Positions 53,324 to 63,691 of a stretch of DNA of 64,000 nt are shown in pieces. Under the pieces are notes generated by a model. That model was not told the origin of the DNA, ran no database searches, and saw only the letters and a list, made by a program, of their open reading frames with translations. Position numbers and translations under genes: made by a program. The first letter of the stretch is position 1, and each line of letters opens with the position of its first letter. This DNA comes from Pseudozyma flocculosa PF-1 (lineage: Eukaryota; Basidiomycota; Ustilaginomycetes; Ustilaginales; Ustilaginaceae), in NCBI RefSeq assembly GCF_000417875.1, contig NW_006920886.1:131364-195363 (forward strand). Direction: 5' to 3'.

Positions 53324-55720
53324 ATGTCGGCCTCTAGCTCCCGGTCGGGCTCTGCCCAGCACACAGCAGCGACGACGCCCCGCTCCTCACCTTCTTCGTA
53401 TCAGGGTCCTTGGACTAACGACGTGCCGAGACCCAAGGGCAACCGGTCGCCCGAAGTCGACCTAACGACCGCAGTTCCTGCCATCGCCCACAGCTTCCCC
53501 TCTTCGGGAAGCGCCAGCGGGAGCCAGACGGCCGCCGGCTCGACTGACCAGTGGTGGGAGCATGTCCTGCCGCCGGGTCAGTTGGCCGAACGCCTGAGGC
53601 GCGCACAGATGTCTTCCGACGCGCGATCGAGCACGGCCGCGAGACGGTTCAAGACACCGCTCGCTGGCGCCACGCCCTCGGAGCGCAAGGTCTGGAAGGG
53701 CTTCTCGGAGCTCGACCAGGGCGACACTGTCCGCCGTCGCGGCGCATCCCACCGCGTCGACAGGTCTGCCCGCAGCAGCGCCCAGACCAGCGCCGAGGCG
53801 TCGAGCGACGAGAGTGCCAGCCACTCGGAGCAGCACAGCCCGGACAGCAAAGTCTCGAGCCTGGGTCACTACGACGACCTGGTCGGCACCTTTGACGCCG
53901 AGCGCTACTGGTCCGGCCTTCGGGGCGATCCGGCCCCACGTTCGTTTTCGCGTTCAGGCTCTGCAAGGCGGGCGCGCGTGCACAGCGAGGACGGCCTTGG
54001 GCTCGGCATCGCCTCGACCTCGACAGCGGCCAATACGCACAAGGGCTCGCAGCACGCGCATCTGCGGCACTTTGGCTACAGCGGCTTCGTCTCGCCGACC
54101 CTCTCCGACACGCCCGAGGTCAGCTCCAACGACGAGTCCGAGGATCGGCACAGCACCGCCACCACCACGGCGGCAGCGACCCCGACGACGACGACAACGT
54201 TCACGACCACCTCGCGCCACAGCCGCACCGTCAGCATGACTTCTACGGTCAGATCGGGCCATACCTACGCCCAGCCTCCGGCCATACTGCGGTCGCACTT
54301 TGATCGCTCCGAGGACGGCGTCGAGTCCATCTACGACCCCGGCAGCGGGCGTGATCGCTTCGCCACCTCCGAGCGCATCAGGCACGTCAGCTTCGATGGC
54401 GACCTGCGCGACGTCGCCAAAGCCACAGCCGCGGCTGCGGCCATGTACCGCTTCCCGACTGCCGCTTCGCAGCCCATCCACTCTGCCCACGAGCGGCCCA
54501 GCCACTTCCGAGATGGCTGCGATGCCTTCGAAGGATTCGCTTCGCGCTCCAACAGCACGAGGCGGTCGAGGCACGGCTTCCGGTCCGGCGGCCACCACCA
54601 CCGCGCTTCGAGCTACTCGGCCCCGGTCAGCCCGCGCGGCTCGATGCAATTCCACGGCTCCGCCACCGTATTCGGCGGACCGCCGGCTTCTCGATCGTCG
54701 GCGGGCCACCGCCGCGCGAGCTCGATCCCGGACGTCGCGCTGCTCGACAGCCTCAACGTGGCGCAGAACCAGCTGGCGACCGCCGGCAACCTAGCTGCCA
54801 CTCTGACGAGGCAGTTGTCGGCACCGCTGCGGCCCGTCTTCCACCTCACCCTCTTTCTCAGCATTTCGAGCATCACGCTCGTCTCGCTCGCCTGCTTCCT
54901 GGCCGCCGGCTACTTTTTGACGGCCTGGGACGACCTGGCTACCAAGCGACAGCGGGTGGGCGCGGCCGCCGGCAGCGCGCGCAAGAACCTCGGCGCCACG
55001 GTGGCGTGGGGCATGCACATGCTGTCTGACTCGCCATCCCCCGCTTCCAGGAATCGCAGGCCGCAGAAGCCAGCCTCCGAAACCGACGACGCAAACGCCG
55101 ACGGCTACGACATCCCAGGGTCGTCCGAGCAGGCCCGCAGTCGAACTCATCGGGCATGGCCCGTCAGCTTCGCCCTTGCCAGCGCGTCGGCGGTCGCATG
55201 CAGGGTCCTCCCCAAGCCCCTGTACGAGGCCATGGGCTTGTCCTCCACGGGCTTCGCCGGTGGCGACCGCCCGACGATGCCACGGGGCACCCGTCCTCGC
55301 GAAGCCGGTACCAGGCCCTCGCCTGCGTCGACGTCGCGCCTGCCTCCCCGACCGCCGCTGTCGCTCTTGCTGCCCTCGATCTTCTTCACGCTGCTGATCG
55401 CCGTCGGCGCCGGTCTGGCCAGCTTCTTTGCATCTCGACGCGCCGCGGCCGCCTCTGCCGGCGCTGGCGAGGCGAGCTTCCCGAGGTCTGGCTTCGCATC
55501 GCCGCGCGACACGGGCGACCGCACGCCTCCGGACCTGGCCTCGACGGCCTTTTTCCAGCCGCAGCCCAGCGCAGCCATCGGCCGCAGCAACAGCGGCGGC
55601 GGTGCTGCCATGCACGACCGGAGGCGCAGTCGGACAGCCTTCAGCCCGTCGCTGGACAGCGGCTTCGAGCGCTTCGCCGCCGCCACGTCCGCCTCGCCCA
55701 TCTTGGCTCCCCACGCTTGA
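53324..55720 (+). CDS. Unrecognised protein with two membrane segments
   Basis: A single exon of 798 aa starting at ATG 53324 after a C-rich leader. I do not recognise the family. Residues 1-500 are Ser/Arg/His-rich with Thr runs and probably disordered. A short patch before the first helix (LNVAQNQLATAGNLAATLTRQ) looks structured. Hydrophobic helices lie at about 505-532 and 678-705, the second followed by a basic ASRRAAA. The segment between them contains WGMHMLSD and the ordered-looking PLYEAMG. The layout suggests a hairpin membrane protein with a long cytosolic N-terminal tail, but the compartment is unknown. The stop codon faces that of RRP1 at 492 bp. The reading frame is long and free of stops, and both helices fall in it, which supports it as real. 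Confidence 0.7.
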   Translation: MSASSSRSGSAQHTAATTPRSSPSSYQGPWTNDVPRPKGNRSPEVDLTTAVPAIAHSFPSSGSASGSQTAAGSTDQWWEHVLPPGQLAERLRRAQMSSDARSSTAARRFKTPLAGATPSERKVWKGFSELDQGDTVRRRGASHRVDRSARSSAQTSAEASSDESASHSEQHSPDSKVSSLGHYDDLVGTFDAERYWSGLRGDPAPRSFSRSGSARRARVHSEDGLGLGIASTSTAANTHKGSQHAHLRHFGYSGFVSPTLSDTPEVSSNDESEDRHSTATTTAAATPTTTTTFTTTSRHSRTVSMTSTVRSGHTYAQPPAILRSHFDRSEDGVESIYDPGSGRDRFATSERIRHVSFDGDLRDVAKATAAAAAMYRFPTAASQPIHSAHERPSHFRDGCDAFEGFASRSNSTRRSRHGFRSGGHHHRASSYSAPVSPRGSMQFHGSATVFGGPPASRSSAGHRRASSIPDVALLDSLNVAQNQLATAGNLAATLTRQLSAPLRPVFHLTLFLSISSITLVSLACFLAAGYFLTAWDDLATKRQRVGAAAGSARKNLGATVAWGMHMLSDSPSPASRNRRPQKPASETDDANADGYDIPGSSEQARSRTHRAWPVSFALASASAVACRVLPKPLYEAMGLSSTGFAGGDRPTMPRGTRPREAGTRPSPASTSRLPPRPPLSLLLPSIFFTLLIAVGAGLASFFASRRAAAASAGAGEASFPRSGFASPRDTGDRTPPDLASTAFFQPQPSAAIGRSNSGGGAAMHDRRRSRTAFSPSLDSGFERFAAATSASPILAPHA

Positions 55721-56212
55721 AGAATTCGCCGCAGCGACCATCCGACTATACCCGTCTTGGTTTCCACGCATTCCCGACTTTCCCCTGTCTTTCCCTCTCT
55801 CCCTCACACACACAAACACACGAAAAGCGCTCGTCGTTGTTCTGAGAGCGTGTCTTTCCCGGTCTCGCCGTGGCTCTCCCGCACATCTCGTCTCTCTAGC
55901 ATCCACACGGGCCGCACACACGAACCCCGACCCCTTCTGGGCATGACCACATCAGCATAAAAGGGGCGCTCCATCCTCAACGGTGGCCTGGCCCGGCATA
56001 AGCAGCAGCACCTGCGCGTCAATGGCAATTCACCTCTCGCAGCATTTGGCATCCCTCTGGCGGCGGCAGCGACGACGACGACGATCCCTTCTAGACGCCG
56101 CCTTGCGTTGCCTGTGTCAAAAGGCCGATTGATTAATCAAGTGGCACTGATCGCCCAGGTGCGATTGCTGGCAAAAGGTCGCGCGTTCTACGTCACTGAG
56201 GCGGGGGGCAGG
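55721..56212. other. Convergent intergenic region
   Basis: This 492-bp stretch lies between two stop codons. It contains an ACACACAC-like run at 55805-55822 and no gene. Confidence 0.55.
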
Positions 56213-57882
56213 CTACTCGTCGTCCTGCTCCTCCTCATCGTCGTCACCTTCTTCGAGTGCTTCCGTCTCTTGAGCGGCAGAAGCGGGGAGGACGGCATCG
56301 ACGCCCGATCCGTCGAGGGCATTGAGGCGATCCTGCTCCTCCCTCCAGAGCTCATAGATCTTCCTCCTGCGCGAGTGGTGCGCCGAGGGGCTGGAGGCCG
56401 CCTCGAACAGAAGGCGGAAGACGGCCCGGCGCAGCGCCAGCGGCCCCTCGTCGTCCTCGTCGTCTTCTGCCTCGTCCTCGTCGGCATCTGCGTTGGGAGA
56501 GGCGACGGGCTCGGCAAGGGCGAGGAGCATCGGGTACTGCACCGCATCCTCGTCGTCGCCCGCGGCGTCAGAGTCAAAGTCTGGGTAGTCGTCCGAGTCT
56601 GCGTCCGATGCGGCCTCGTCGTTCTCGTCGTCCTCTTCTTCCTCCTCCTCCTCCTCCTTCTCTCCCTCCTCTTCGGCCGCTGCACCTTCTCCGTCAGCAG
56701 CGGCTTTCGCCTTGCCGTTGGCCGCGGCCTTTCCGTCCCTCGATGCCACCGCCTCCTCAACCTCCTCGTCGTCCTCGTCATCGTCCGCATCGGCATCGAC
56801 GAGGTGCTGAGCCGCCCGCAGCGTGTCGTCGAGGAACGGCTGGATGACGCTCTCCATGATGTTGGCGTACGTCACCTTGTTGAGCGCCACTGTCGCACTC
56901 TGGATAAAGGGCGAGAGGAGCTTGGTGACGGGCACCAGCGTGACGTTCTCGTCGTCGCCGTTGCCGTCATCGCCTCCCTCTTCGTTCTCCTCATCCTCCT
57001 CCTCCGTCGAGGAGAGTTCCTGGCTCCACGTGACGGCATTTTCGAGCTCCTCGAGGTAGATGTCGGCGACGTGGTAGGTTATCGAGACGGGCACCTTTGT
57101 GTCGTTGACGCTGCGTGTGCGGGACAGGAATCAGGAGGGGGGTAGATGGCAGAGCAAGGTTCAGCTAGGGTACTGATCGGCCTGTTCGCGCCGCTTGGCC
57201 CGTCGGGGGAGGAGGATGACGGCGGGTGACACGTACGCGAGGGGTGCGCCGGGTGCGCAGAGCATGCTGGCAAAGAGGTCGGTGGCCTCTGCGTTCCACT
57301 GCTCGGTGGCCAGCAGGCGGAATCCGGCATTGATGAACCTGCGCATGAGCAGGAGGAACTTGTTGATCCTGTGCTTGTCGACGCCGTGCCACTCGCGCAC
57401 AATGGTGCGCCAAAAGGCGTTCCAGAACTCCAACCCTTCCCTCGCCCGCCGGCTCATCGCACCCTCGTGATCCTGCTTCCGCCCCCCTTCCCCTTGCCCT
57501 CGGCCTCTCCCTCGCTTTCCTTGGGGAAGACGAGGCAGAGCTCTGCAAGCTTGTTGGCGAGGTCCTGCTGCACCAGCGGCTTGTCCGACATCCAGAAGCA
57601 GTAAAAGATTCCCTTCCACAGCTTCTCGAGCTCGAGGGGCGAGAGCGGGGCGGGGCGCGGAGACGAGAGGAACGACGAGAGCGATCGGATGGCGAGGTCG
57701 CGTGTCTTTTTCGAGGTCGATGCGAGCGCCTTGCCCAGCGGTAGCTCGGCTGGTGGTGGGGCGGCTGCCTTCTTTGATGGTCGGGAGGACGAGGACGAGG
57801 ACGAGGCCGTCTTGCCCTTCTTGCTGGACGGCGCCTCGATTGCCGCGGCAGCCGAGGGCGTCTTGCGTTTTGTCGATGGCAT
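56213..57882 (-). CDS. RRP1: Ribosomal RNA processing protein Rrp1 (Nop52 family), frame broken
   Basis: Minus strand, exons 57882-57174 and 57110-56213. The 63-nt intron has donor GTACCC and acceptor CACGCAG and joins REQAD to VNDTKVPVSITYHVADIYL. Rrp1 is a nucleolar factor needed for large-subunit rRNA maturation. After a Lys/Ser-rich start come LGKALASTSKKTRDLAIRSL, KLWKGIFYCFWMSDKPLVQQ and LANKLAEL, then LEFWNAFWRTIVREWHGVDK and FLLLMRRFINAGFRLL. All are core family motifs. The acidic tail (Asp/Glu runs) is typical. However, the LANKLAEL part and the LEFWNAF part lie in different frames, with no convincing intron between them. The shift falls at a six-C run (plus strand 57483-57488); one missing base there would explain it. 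With that allowance the protein is about 535 aa. Assembly error seems likelier than a true null in this essential gene. Confidence 0.85.
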
Positions 57883-58413
57883 CGTGGCGGCGACTGGCGG
57901 CGAGTGGGCGAGACCGGGCGTGCGAGTCTGCGCGATAGAGGGTGAGGATGGCAAGGCGACGATGCTGTGGTGGTCGTTGGTTGTTGGACGGCAGCGGCCA
58001 GATTCAGCTGAAAAGAAAGCGGTCGGGCAGCCCAGCCGCCAGCCAGCCAGCCTTGGGAAAAAGTTCAACGGCTTCAAAAAATCTCGGCGGGCGTCGCGGG
58101 CGTGTCTTACGTAAGCGAGAATATCCATGCGTGCCCCTTTCGCCCGCTAGCCATCGCTACTGCGACGACCAGCACGAGCACCACGGCCAGCAGTGATGCG
58201 AGCAGTGGCGAGGTGAGGCTCTACAGCTTGCAATGAGGACGACCAGAGTACAGGGTTGCAAGGGGCGAGCGGGTCGCGCTACTGATACAGGCGGGTTAGG
58301 TGCGGGTGCGGGGGACAGGCTACAACATCGCGGCGAGGGCGGAGCGGCAACGGCAACAGCGACGGGATGCGATGTAGGACAAGCAGGAGACTCATTGAGG
58401 GCCGGCGCCCGCT
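57883..58413. other. Intergenic region RRP1 / GTPBP1-like
   Basis: This 531-bp stretch holds the RRP1 promoter and the 3' end of the GTPase gene, both on the minus strand. A CAGC/CCAG run lies near 58028-58050. No gene seen. Confidence 0.55.
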
Positions 58414-60600
58414 TCAGACGCCCACGGCGGTCGCTGCAGGTGCCGGCGGGACGGCAGACGCGGGCGCCGACGACGACGACGATGACGATTGGGCGCCGCC
58501 AGCCGCTTGCGATCCGCCCGTAACCAGCGGTCCCGACTGACCGACGGAGCGGACCACGCCGATCAGTTTCGTCTTGCCCTCGCGCGTAATCAGCTTCATC
58601 CCGGGCTTGACAAACTCGGGGTAGCGCAGGAACTGGAGCCGCAGCTTGGCGCGGTCACCCGTCCTCACTACGGGCTTGTCGCCTCCCGGGTTGGCAGCAG
58701 AGGCCGGCGTGTCGCCCGACTTGCCGTCGAGCTTGGCGATGCCAATGATGCGCACCGTCTGCCGGATGCTGGCGGCGTGCAGCACCATGCACGAGCCGAG
58801 CGACAGCGTGGTGCTGTGGTAGAGGCAGAGGATCTCTGCGTCAAACTCCATAAAAGCCCGCGGCGCCGGGTCGGTGCGGCTGAGCATCACCATGCCCTTG
58901 CGCACCTGATTGCGCCGGATCTTTTTCAGCGCAAACGACACCGACTGCCCGGCGCTGGCGCCGTCGACGTTGACGCGCTTACGCTGGATCGAGCGGATCG
59001 ACGTGACGCTAAACTGGCCCAGCGTGTCCGGGCCGATCAGCAGGTTGTCGCCCACCCTGCAGCTGCCCGAGAGGACCACGCCCGACACGACGGTGCCAAC
59101 GAAGGGTACCGAAAAGATGTCCGAGATTTGGAACTCGAACGGCTGGTCGACGCGGAACTTGGCGGCGCTGGCCTGCGGCAGGATGTTGAGGAAGCTGCGC
59201 AGCAGGTCGAGGTTCTCGCCGGTCACGTTGCTGATCTGGAAGACGGGGCAGATGCGCTCCGTCTCTAGGCGCAGCGCCGTGTCGACGACCTGTCCCATGT
59301 CGCCGATAAAGACGGGCGCCTTGCGGCAGCCGGGCGACTTGAGGATCTTGCACAGCTGCTTGATGGTCGCCTCGAGGATGTGGGCGGGCGTCATGTCGAC
59401 CTTGGTGATGCACACGATGACGGGCACCGACAAGGCCAGCGCAATGCCCAGGTGCTCCTTGGACATGCCGATCAGGCCGGCATTGGCGCCGACCATAAGC
59501 ATGACAAAGTCCGGCAGGCAACCCGTCATGCCAAACACGGTCGTCTTGAGGTATCGCTCGTGACCAGCGAGGTCCTGCAGAGGGTAGGCAGGGAAACCCG
59601 GCGAGGGACGACGCACCATCAGCAACCCTGTTCCCGCGACCCGAGTCGAGGCGACGATCGGCGCCCAGGCACTCACGATAAACGAAATCACCTTGGAGGC
59701 CTTTGCACAGACCTCTTCCCACGACATCTTCCTGCCGGGCTCGCTGCCGTTGCCGTTGGTGACGGGGCTGCCCTTGGAGTCGAAGCCCATGATCTCCATG
59801 CCGACGCTGCTGGTGCGGCCCGATTCGATCTCGTGCTTGTGGCGGAAGAGGTTGACGCGCGCCTTGCCCCTGCCGTCGTCGAGGCCGCCCTTTGTCAGCA
59901 CGCCGAGCATGGTGCTCTTGCCGGCATCGACGTTGCCAATGACGGCGATGCGAAGCTCCACGAGCTCCTCGGCGCTGGCAGGGATGCGGCGGATCATCAG
60001 GTGGGCTATCCTCTCGCCATCCTGGGTGGTCTCGACATGGAGGAGCTTTGAGTCGCAGTCGGCAATCTTGCTGGCGGCTTCGACATTGGCGATGGCCTGT
60101 TCGAGCTCGCTCTGCGACAGCGACATGGGCTGGCCGCCGTTCTGCTGGGCCGAGCCGACGTGGAGCACGAATTCGCCGCCCTCACGCGTGATGCGGTCGG
60201 CGATGTAGTCGGCCAGCCCGACCTCTTTTGGAGCCTCTGGTGCTAATGCGGCGTCGGTAACCGCCGCTCCGTCGTGCCCTGTCGCAGACTGAGCCTCGGC
60301 GACTTTCGTTGGGGCCTCGCGCTCGCGGACAGGCTCGAGGAGTAATGCCTTGAGCGTCTTTCCGCGGAGGTCGAGAGGCGCGTTGCCGAGCGAGGTGCTC
60401 TGGAGAGAGGACGTCAATGTGTCGACGGTGTGGCTCTTCTTGTCCTTGGCGGCAGCAGCGACAGCGCTGTTGGCCGACGATTTCGGCTTGGAGGCCTGCT
60501 CAGCGGTCGCGGTGATTTTGGGTGTTGGCTGGGTGCGGGGATAGGAGGCAGCTACGGCGGCTGCCCCAGTTGTCGGCGCCGTTTTGCTGCCGGTCGACAT
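58414..60600 (-). CDS. GTPBP1/GTPBP2-like translational GTPase
   Basis: Two exons, 60600-59677 and 59574-58414 (694 aa). The 102-nt intron (GTGAGT...CTGCAG) is a multiple of three and lacks stops. It must be removed because it splits the G3 region: KVISFI joins DLAGHERYLKTT. G1 is GNVDAGKST at about 220-228, G3 DLAGHE at 309-314 and G4 TKVD at about 365. EF-Tu-like beta-barrel domains follow (FVGTVVSGVVLSG; the EFDAEILCLYHSTTL region; KLRLQFLRYPEFVKPG). The N-terminal 200 residues are low in complexity until LADYIADRITREGGEFVL, which is diagnostic of the family. The C terminus is a Ser/Ala/Pro tail. Animal GTPBP1/2 act in ribosome rescue and mRNA surveillance; the fungal role is inferred. Confidence 0.92.
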   Translation of the reverse strand: MSTGSKTAPTTGAAAVAASYPRTQPTPKITATAEQASKPKSSANSAVAAAAKDKKSHTVDTLTSSLQSTSLGNAPLDLRGKTLKALLLEPVREREAPTKVAEAQSATGHDGAAVTDAALAPEAPKEVGLADYIADRITREGGEFVLHVGSAQQNGGQPMSLSQSELEQAIANVEAASKIADCDSKLLHVETTQDGERIAHLMIRRIPASAEELVELRIAVIGNVDAGKSTMLGVLTKGGLDDGRGKARVNLFRHKHEIESGRTSSVGMEIMGFDSKGSPVTNGNGSEPGRKMSWEEVCAKASKVISFIVSAWAPIVASTRVAGTGLLMVRRPSPGFPAYPLQDLAGHERYLKTTVFGMTGCLPDFVMLMVGANAGLIGMSKEHLGIALALSVPVIVCITKVDMTPAHILEATIKQLCKILKSPGCRKAPVFIGDMGQVVDTALRLETERICPVFQISNVTGENLDLLRSFLNILPQASAAKFRVDQPFEFQISDIFSVPFVGTVVSGVVLSGSCRVGDNLLIGPDTLGQFSVTSIRSIQRKRVNVDGASAGQSVSFALKKIRRNQVRKGMVMLSRTDPAPRAFMEFDAEILCLYHSTTLSLGSCMVLHAASIRQTVRIIGIAKLDGKSGDTPASAANPGGDKPVVRTGDRAKLRLQFLRYPEFVKPGMKLITREGKTKLIGVVRSVGQSGPLVTGGSQAAGGAQSSSSSSSAPASAVPPAPAATAVGV

Positions 60601-61719
60601 GGCGAGCAAAGAAAGGGCCAAGAGGCTGGCAGGCGATGCAGGATGGTCGTGCCGTGTGGCAAAATGAGGCGTGGGGTGGCGCTGATGGATGAGGCTAGCG
60701 GTGTGGCGTTGGTGTTGCCGAGAGGGGCGAATGTGCTGTAGCTCTTGGCAGCCCGCGCTCGACAGGGTGCGCCGGGGGAAAGAGGAGGTTGAGGATGGTG
60801 GTGGCAAAAAGGGACGGCGATGGAAAGGCCGCCAGCAGCGTGCGCGTAAGCCCAGGCCAAAGGGAGGAGGTGTGGGCGGGCCGGAGGGGCCGCTCAGCTT
60901 GGCTCGCCCTGACAACGTGGGGAAGCGCTGCAGCGCTGCCGGGCGTGCGCAGGCCGGCGTGTGGAGGAAGTCCAGCAGGCCAGGCCAGGCCAGCCAGGCT
61001 AGGCTGGGCTCAGCCGCCACGCCACGTCTCGACTCGACCAGCATCGCCCTCAAGTGACTCGGTCGGATGGTCGCTGCGAGCCTGACGTACTCTGACTCGG
61101 TCGTCGCTGTCTCGAGAGCCACCGGTCATGGATGCCCATCACCACTTTGTTGCCGGCAGTGGGTGGCGAATCAGCCGTCCGCCTCTCCCGCGGGTGTGGG
61201 GCTGTATCGGGGACTTGCGATGAACGGCAAAATCGTAGTCCCGATTGCATCGGGATGGCCGGCAGGCCAATGACGCCTCTGCTGGCTTGTTGGCCTGTGC
61301 TGGCCCTTCGCAGCGGCCCGGCCCTTTGCCTAGCCTGCCTGCCTGCACGTAGGGTCCACGGCCAGCTGTCACATCAGTCATCCGCTTGGCTTCATGCCCG
61401 CGCCAAGTTTGGCCACCGGCCTCCCTCGACCATCGCGACCTGGCCTGGCATGAGCTGACGAACGCTTCAGGCCCCTCTCGATCGATGCCTAGCCTGCCTG
61501 CTCGACGATGACGAGCCAAGAACAGCGCGAGCTTCCCCCACGACGAGGCGACGGCCTTCCTACAAATACGACGCTGGCAAAGGGCAGGCCTGCCGTTCCC
61601 ACCACCTCCCCGCCATCCCCACAACCGCCCGACTCCTTGAATCCCGGCCTCGATACGGCCACCTAGCATCGCGGCACCCCTTCCTCGCAGAGCATCCCTT
61701 CCAGCCACCCGCCACCACC
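60601..61719. other. Divergent intergenic region GTPase / short-chain dehydrogenase
   Basis: This 1.1-kb stretch holds two promoters. It is dense in GGCCAGGC/GCCTGGCC and TAGCCTGCCTGCC words at 60950-61010 and 61270-61510. It has CT-rich leader DNA before the dehydrogenase ATG. No gene seen. Confidence 0.5.
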
Positions 61720-63056
61720 ATGTCGTCGTCGAAGCGCGAGTCGACCAAGGACGATGACGGCGTCATTACGGCGTACCGCAACTACTACCCGGGCCGTCAG
61801 GAGCAGGAGTCGCTGCCCGGCCTCGACAGGGATATGGGCCCGCTTGCCGAGCACATCAAGGTCGAAAAGTGGGACAACGAGGGCAACCCGTACCTCGAGG
61901 AGTACAAGGGCACCGGCCGGCTCCAGGGCAAGGGATGCATCGTCACCGGAGGCGACAGCGGCATCGGCCGGTCGGTCGCCCTCTTCTTCGCCCGCGAGGG
62001 CGCCAACGTCACCATCGCCTACCTGCCCGAGGAGCAGCCCGACGCCGACGACGTCAAGAAGCTGTGCGCCGAGGCGCCCATGGGCAACAAGGAAATCAAC
62101 CTCGTCCCGCTCGACCTGATGAAGGAAGAGGACTGCAAGATGCTCATCGACAAGCACCTCGAAAAGTGGGGCAGCATCGACGTCGTCGGTGAGCACAGCT
62201 CCCTGCGAACGGTGCCGTCGCGCTGAACCACACCTTGCTGACCTTTCGGCACCTTGATGCTTTCTCCGCCCTGCACCTGACCACAGTCAACAACGCCAGC
62301 AAGCAGATCTCGTGCAAGAACTTTGAGGACACTGACCTCAACAACGTCGAGAGCACCTTCCGCAGCAACATTCTCGGCACTGTACGCATCGTCGCCCGCG
62401 CCTCTGCTGACGGCTGTGCCTCAAAGTTCCAGTGCTGACGTAGCGAAAATTTTCTGTCTGCCGCAGTTCGCCGTGACCAAGTTCGCGCTGCCCCACATGA
62501 AGCGCGGTTCGACCATCATCCAGTCGACGTCGGTGACGGCCTACAAGGGCTCGGCGGCCATGGTCGACTACAGCGCCACCAAGGGCGCCCTGTGCACCTT
62601 GACGCGATCCCTCGCCCTCCAGCTCGCCCCGCGCGGCATCCGCGTCAACGCCGTCGCTCCCGGCCCTGTGTACACGCCGCTTCAGCCGGCCTCGAGGAGC
62701 GCCGACAACATGGAGGGCTGGGGCATCGGCCAGATCCCGCTCCACGGCCGCCCGGCGCAGCCCGCCGAGCTGGGCGCCTCTTACGTCTACCTGGCGTGAG
62801 TTGCGCTTCCGTCGGCAACGAGCTCGTGAGGGGATAATCTCCGGGCTGACATACCTCGTCCTCGCTCTCGGCCCTCTTGCCTTTGTCCGAACAGTGACTC
62901 TGGCGCCACCAACACCATGACCGGCGCCGTGCTGCACCTCAACTCTGGAGGGTGAGTCGCTCCTTGCTGTCGTTGTTGCCGATGCCCGATGTCGGTCGTC
63001 TGACACCCTCTCAATCAACCTCTCGGTGCGGTTCCCGCAGCTGGTTCGGCTCCTAA
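61720..63056 (+). CDS. Short-chain dehydrogenase/reductase (YghA-like)
   Basis: Five exons: 61720-62188, 62287-62381, 62467-62795, 62895-62951 and 63041-63056 (321 aa). The introns are GT-AG; the last exon of 16 nt supplies GWFGS and stop. The N-terminal extension (YYPGRQEQESLPGLDRDM...EEYKGTGRLQGK) is typical of the bacterial YghA/general-stress-protein 39 group and its fungal relatives. The Rossmann motif TGGDSGIGR is near residue 76 and VNNAS follows at the first intron. The catalytic YSATK lies after STSVTAYKGSAAM, with the expected Ser, Tyr and Lys. APGPVYTPLQP and GAVLHLNSGG close the fold. An NAD(P)-dependent oxidoreductase; substrate unknown. A second dehydrogenase of a different subgroup starts 635 bp downstream. 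Confidence 0.93.
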
Positions 63057-63691
63057 ATGTGTCGGGCGCTCTCTCACGCTGCTCAGCAGTCAGGCGGAGT
63101 CCAGGTTGTACGGCGACTCCGGCTGTCCATCCCTCTGTCCACCAGCAAACGAAATGGAGCCATTCAGCGCATTGCTGATGATCGAAGGAGCGACACTCTA
63201 CTGCCCGATGCGATCGTCGGTGGCCGTCGCAGAGGATGGAAGGGGAAGCGGCGTGGCCCGGGGATAGTAGTACGTGCGGGTCGAGTCCGAGGAAGAAATC
63301 GGAAGTCGGGCAAGATCCAGGGAAAACGTGTGGAGGAAGGATGACCTGGCCGCCGGAAGTTGGCTTGCCGCTCACCGCTCACCGCTCGCCGCTGCTCGAC
63401 TGCGTGAAAGATCGCTGGGCGAGATTTCGCAAATCGTCACCGCCGCTGCCGACCGACCAACAGCCGAGTGGCCGCGGCTGCGCTAACGGCGCACGGCGGT
63501 GCTCCATATATCCTTGCTTGCCCCTTCCCTCCGCTGCCGTCAGACCCCAAGTAGCACCCACCCCACCCTCCATCTCTACTTCTCTACCGGCACTGCTTCG
63601 TCCATCCCGCCACCACCCCCTCCATAATCGCAAACTCGCACCTGCCCTCACCAGCCTATCCATCCCTGCACGCACACAGTCCGTTTCCGCA
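63057..63691. other. Intergenic region with TATA-like element
   Basis: This 635-bp stretch contains CCATATATCC at 63504-63513, about 180 bases before the next ATG. C-rich leader DNA follows. This is a plausible core promoter for the downstream dehydrogenase. No gene seen. Confidence 0.45.
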
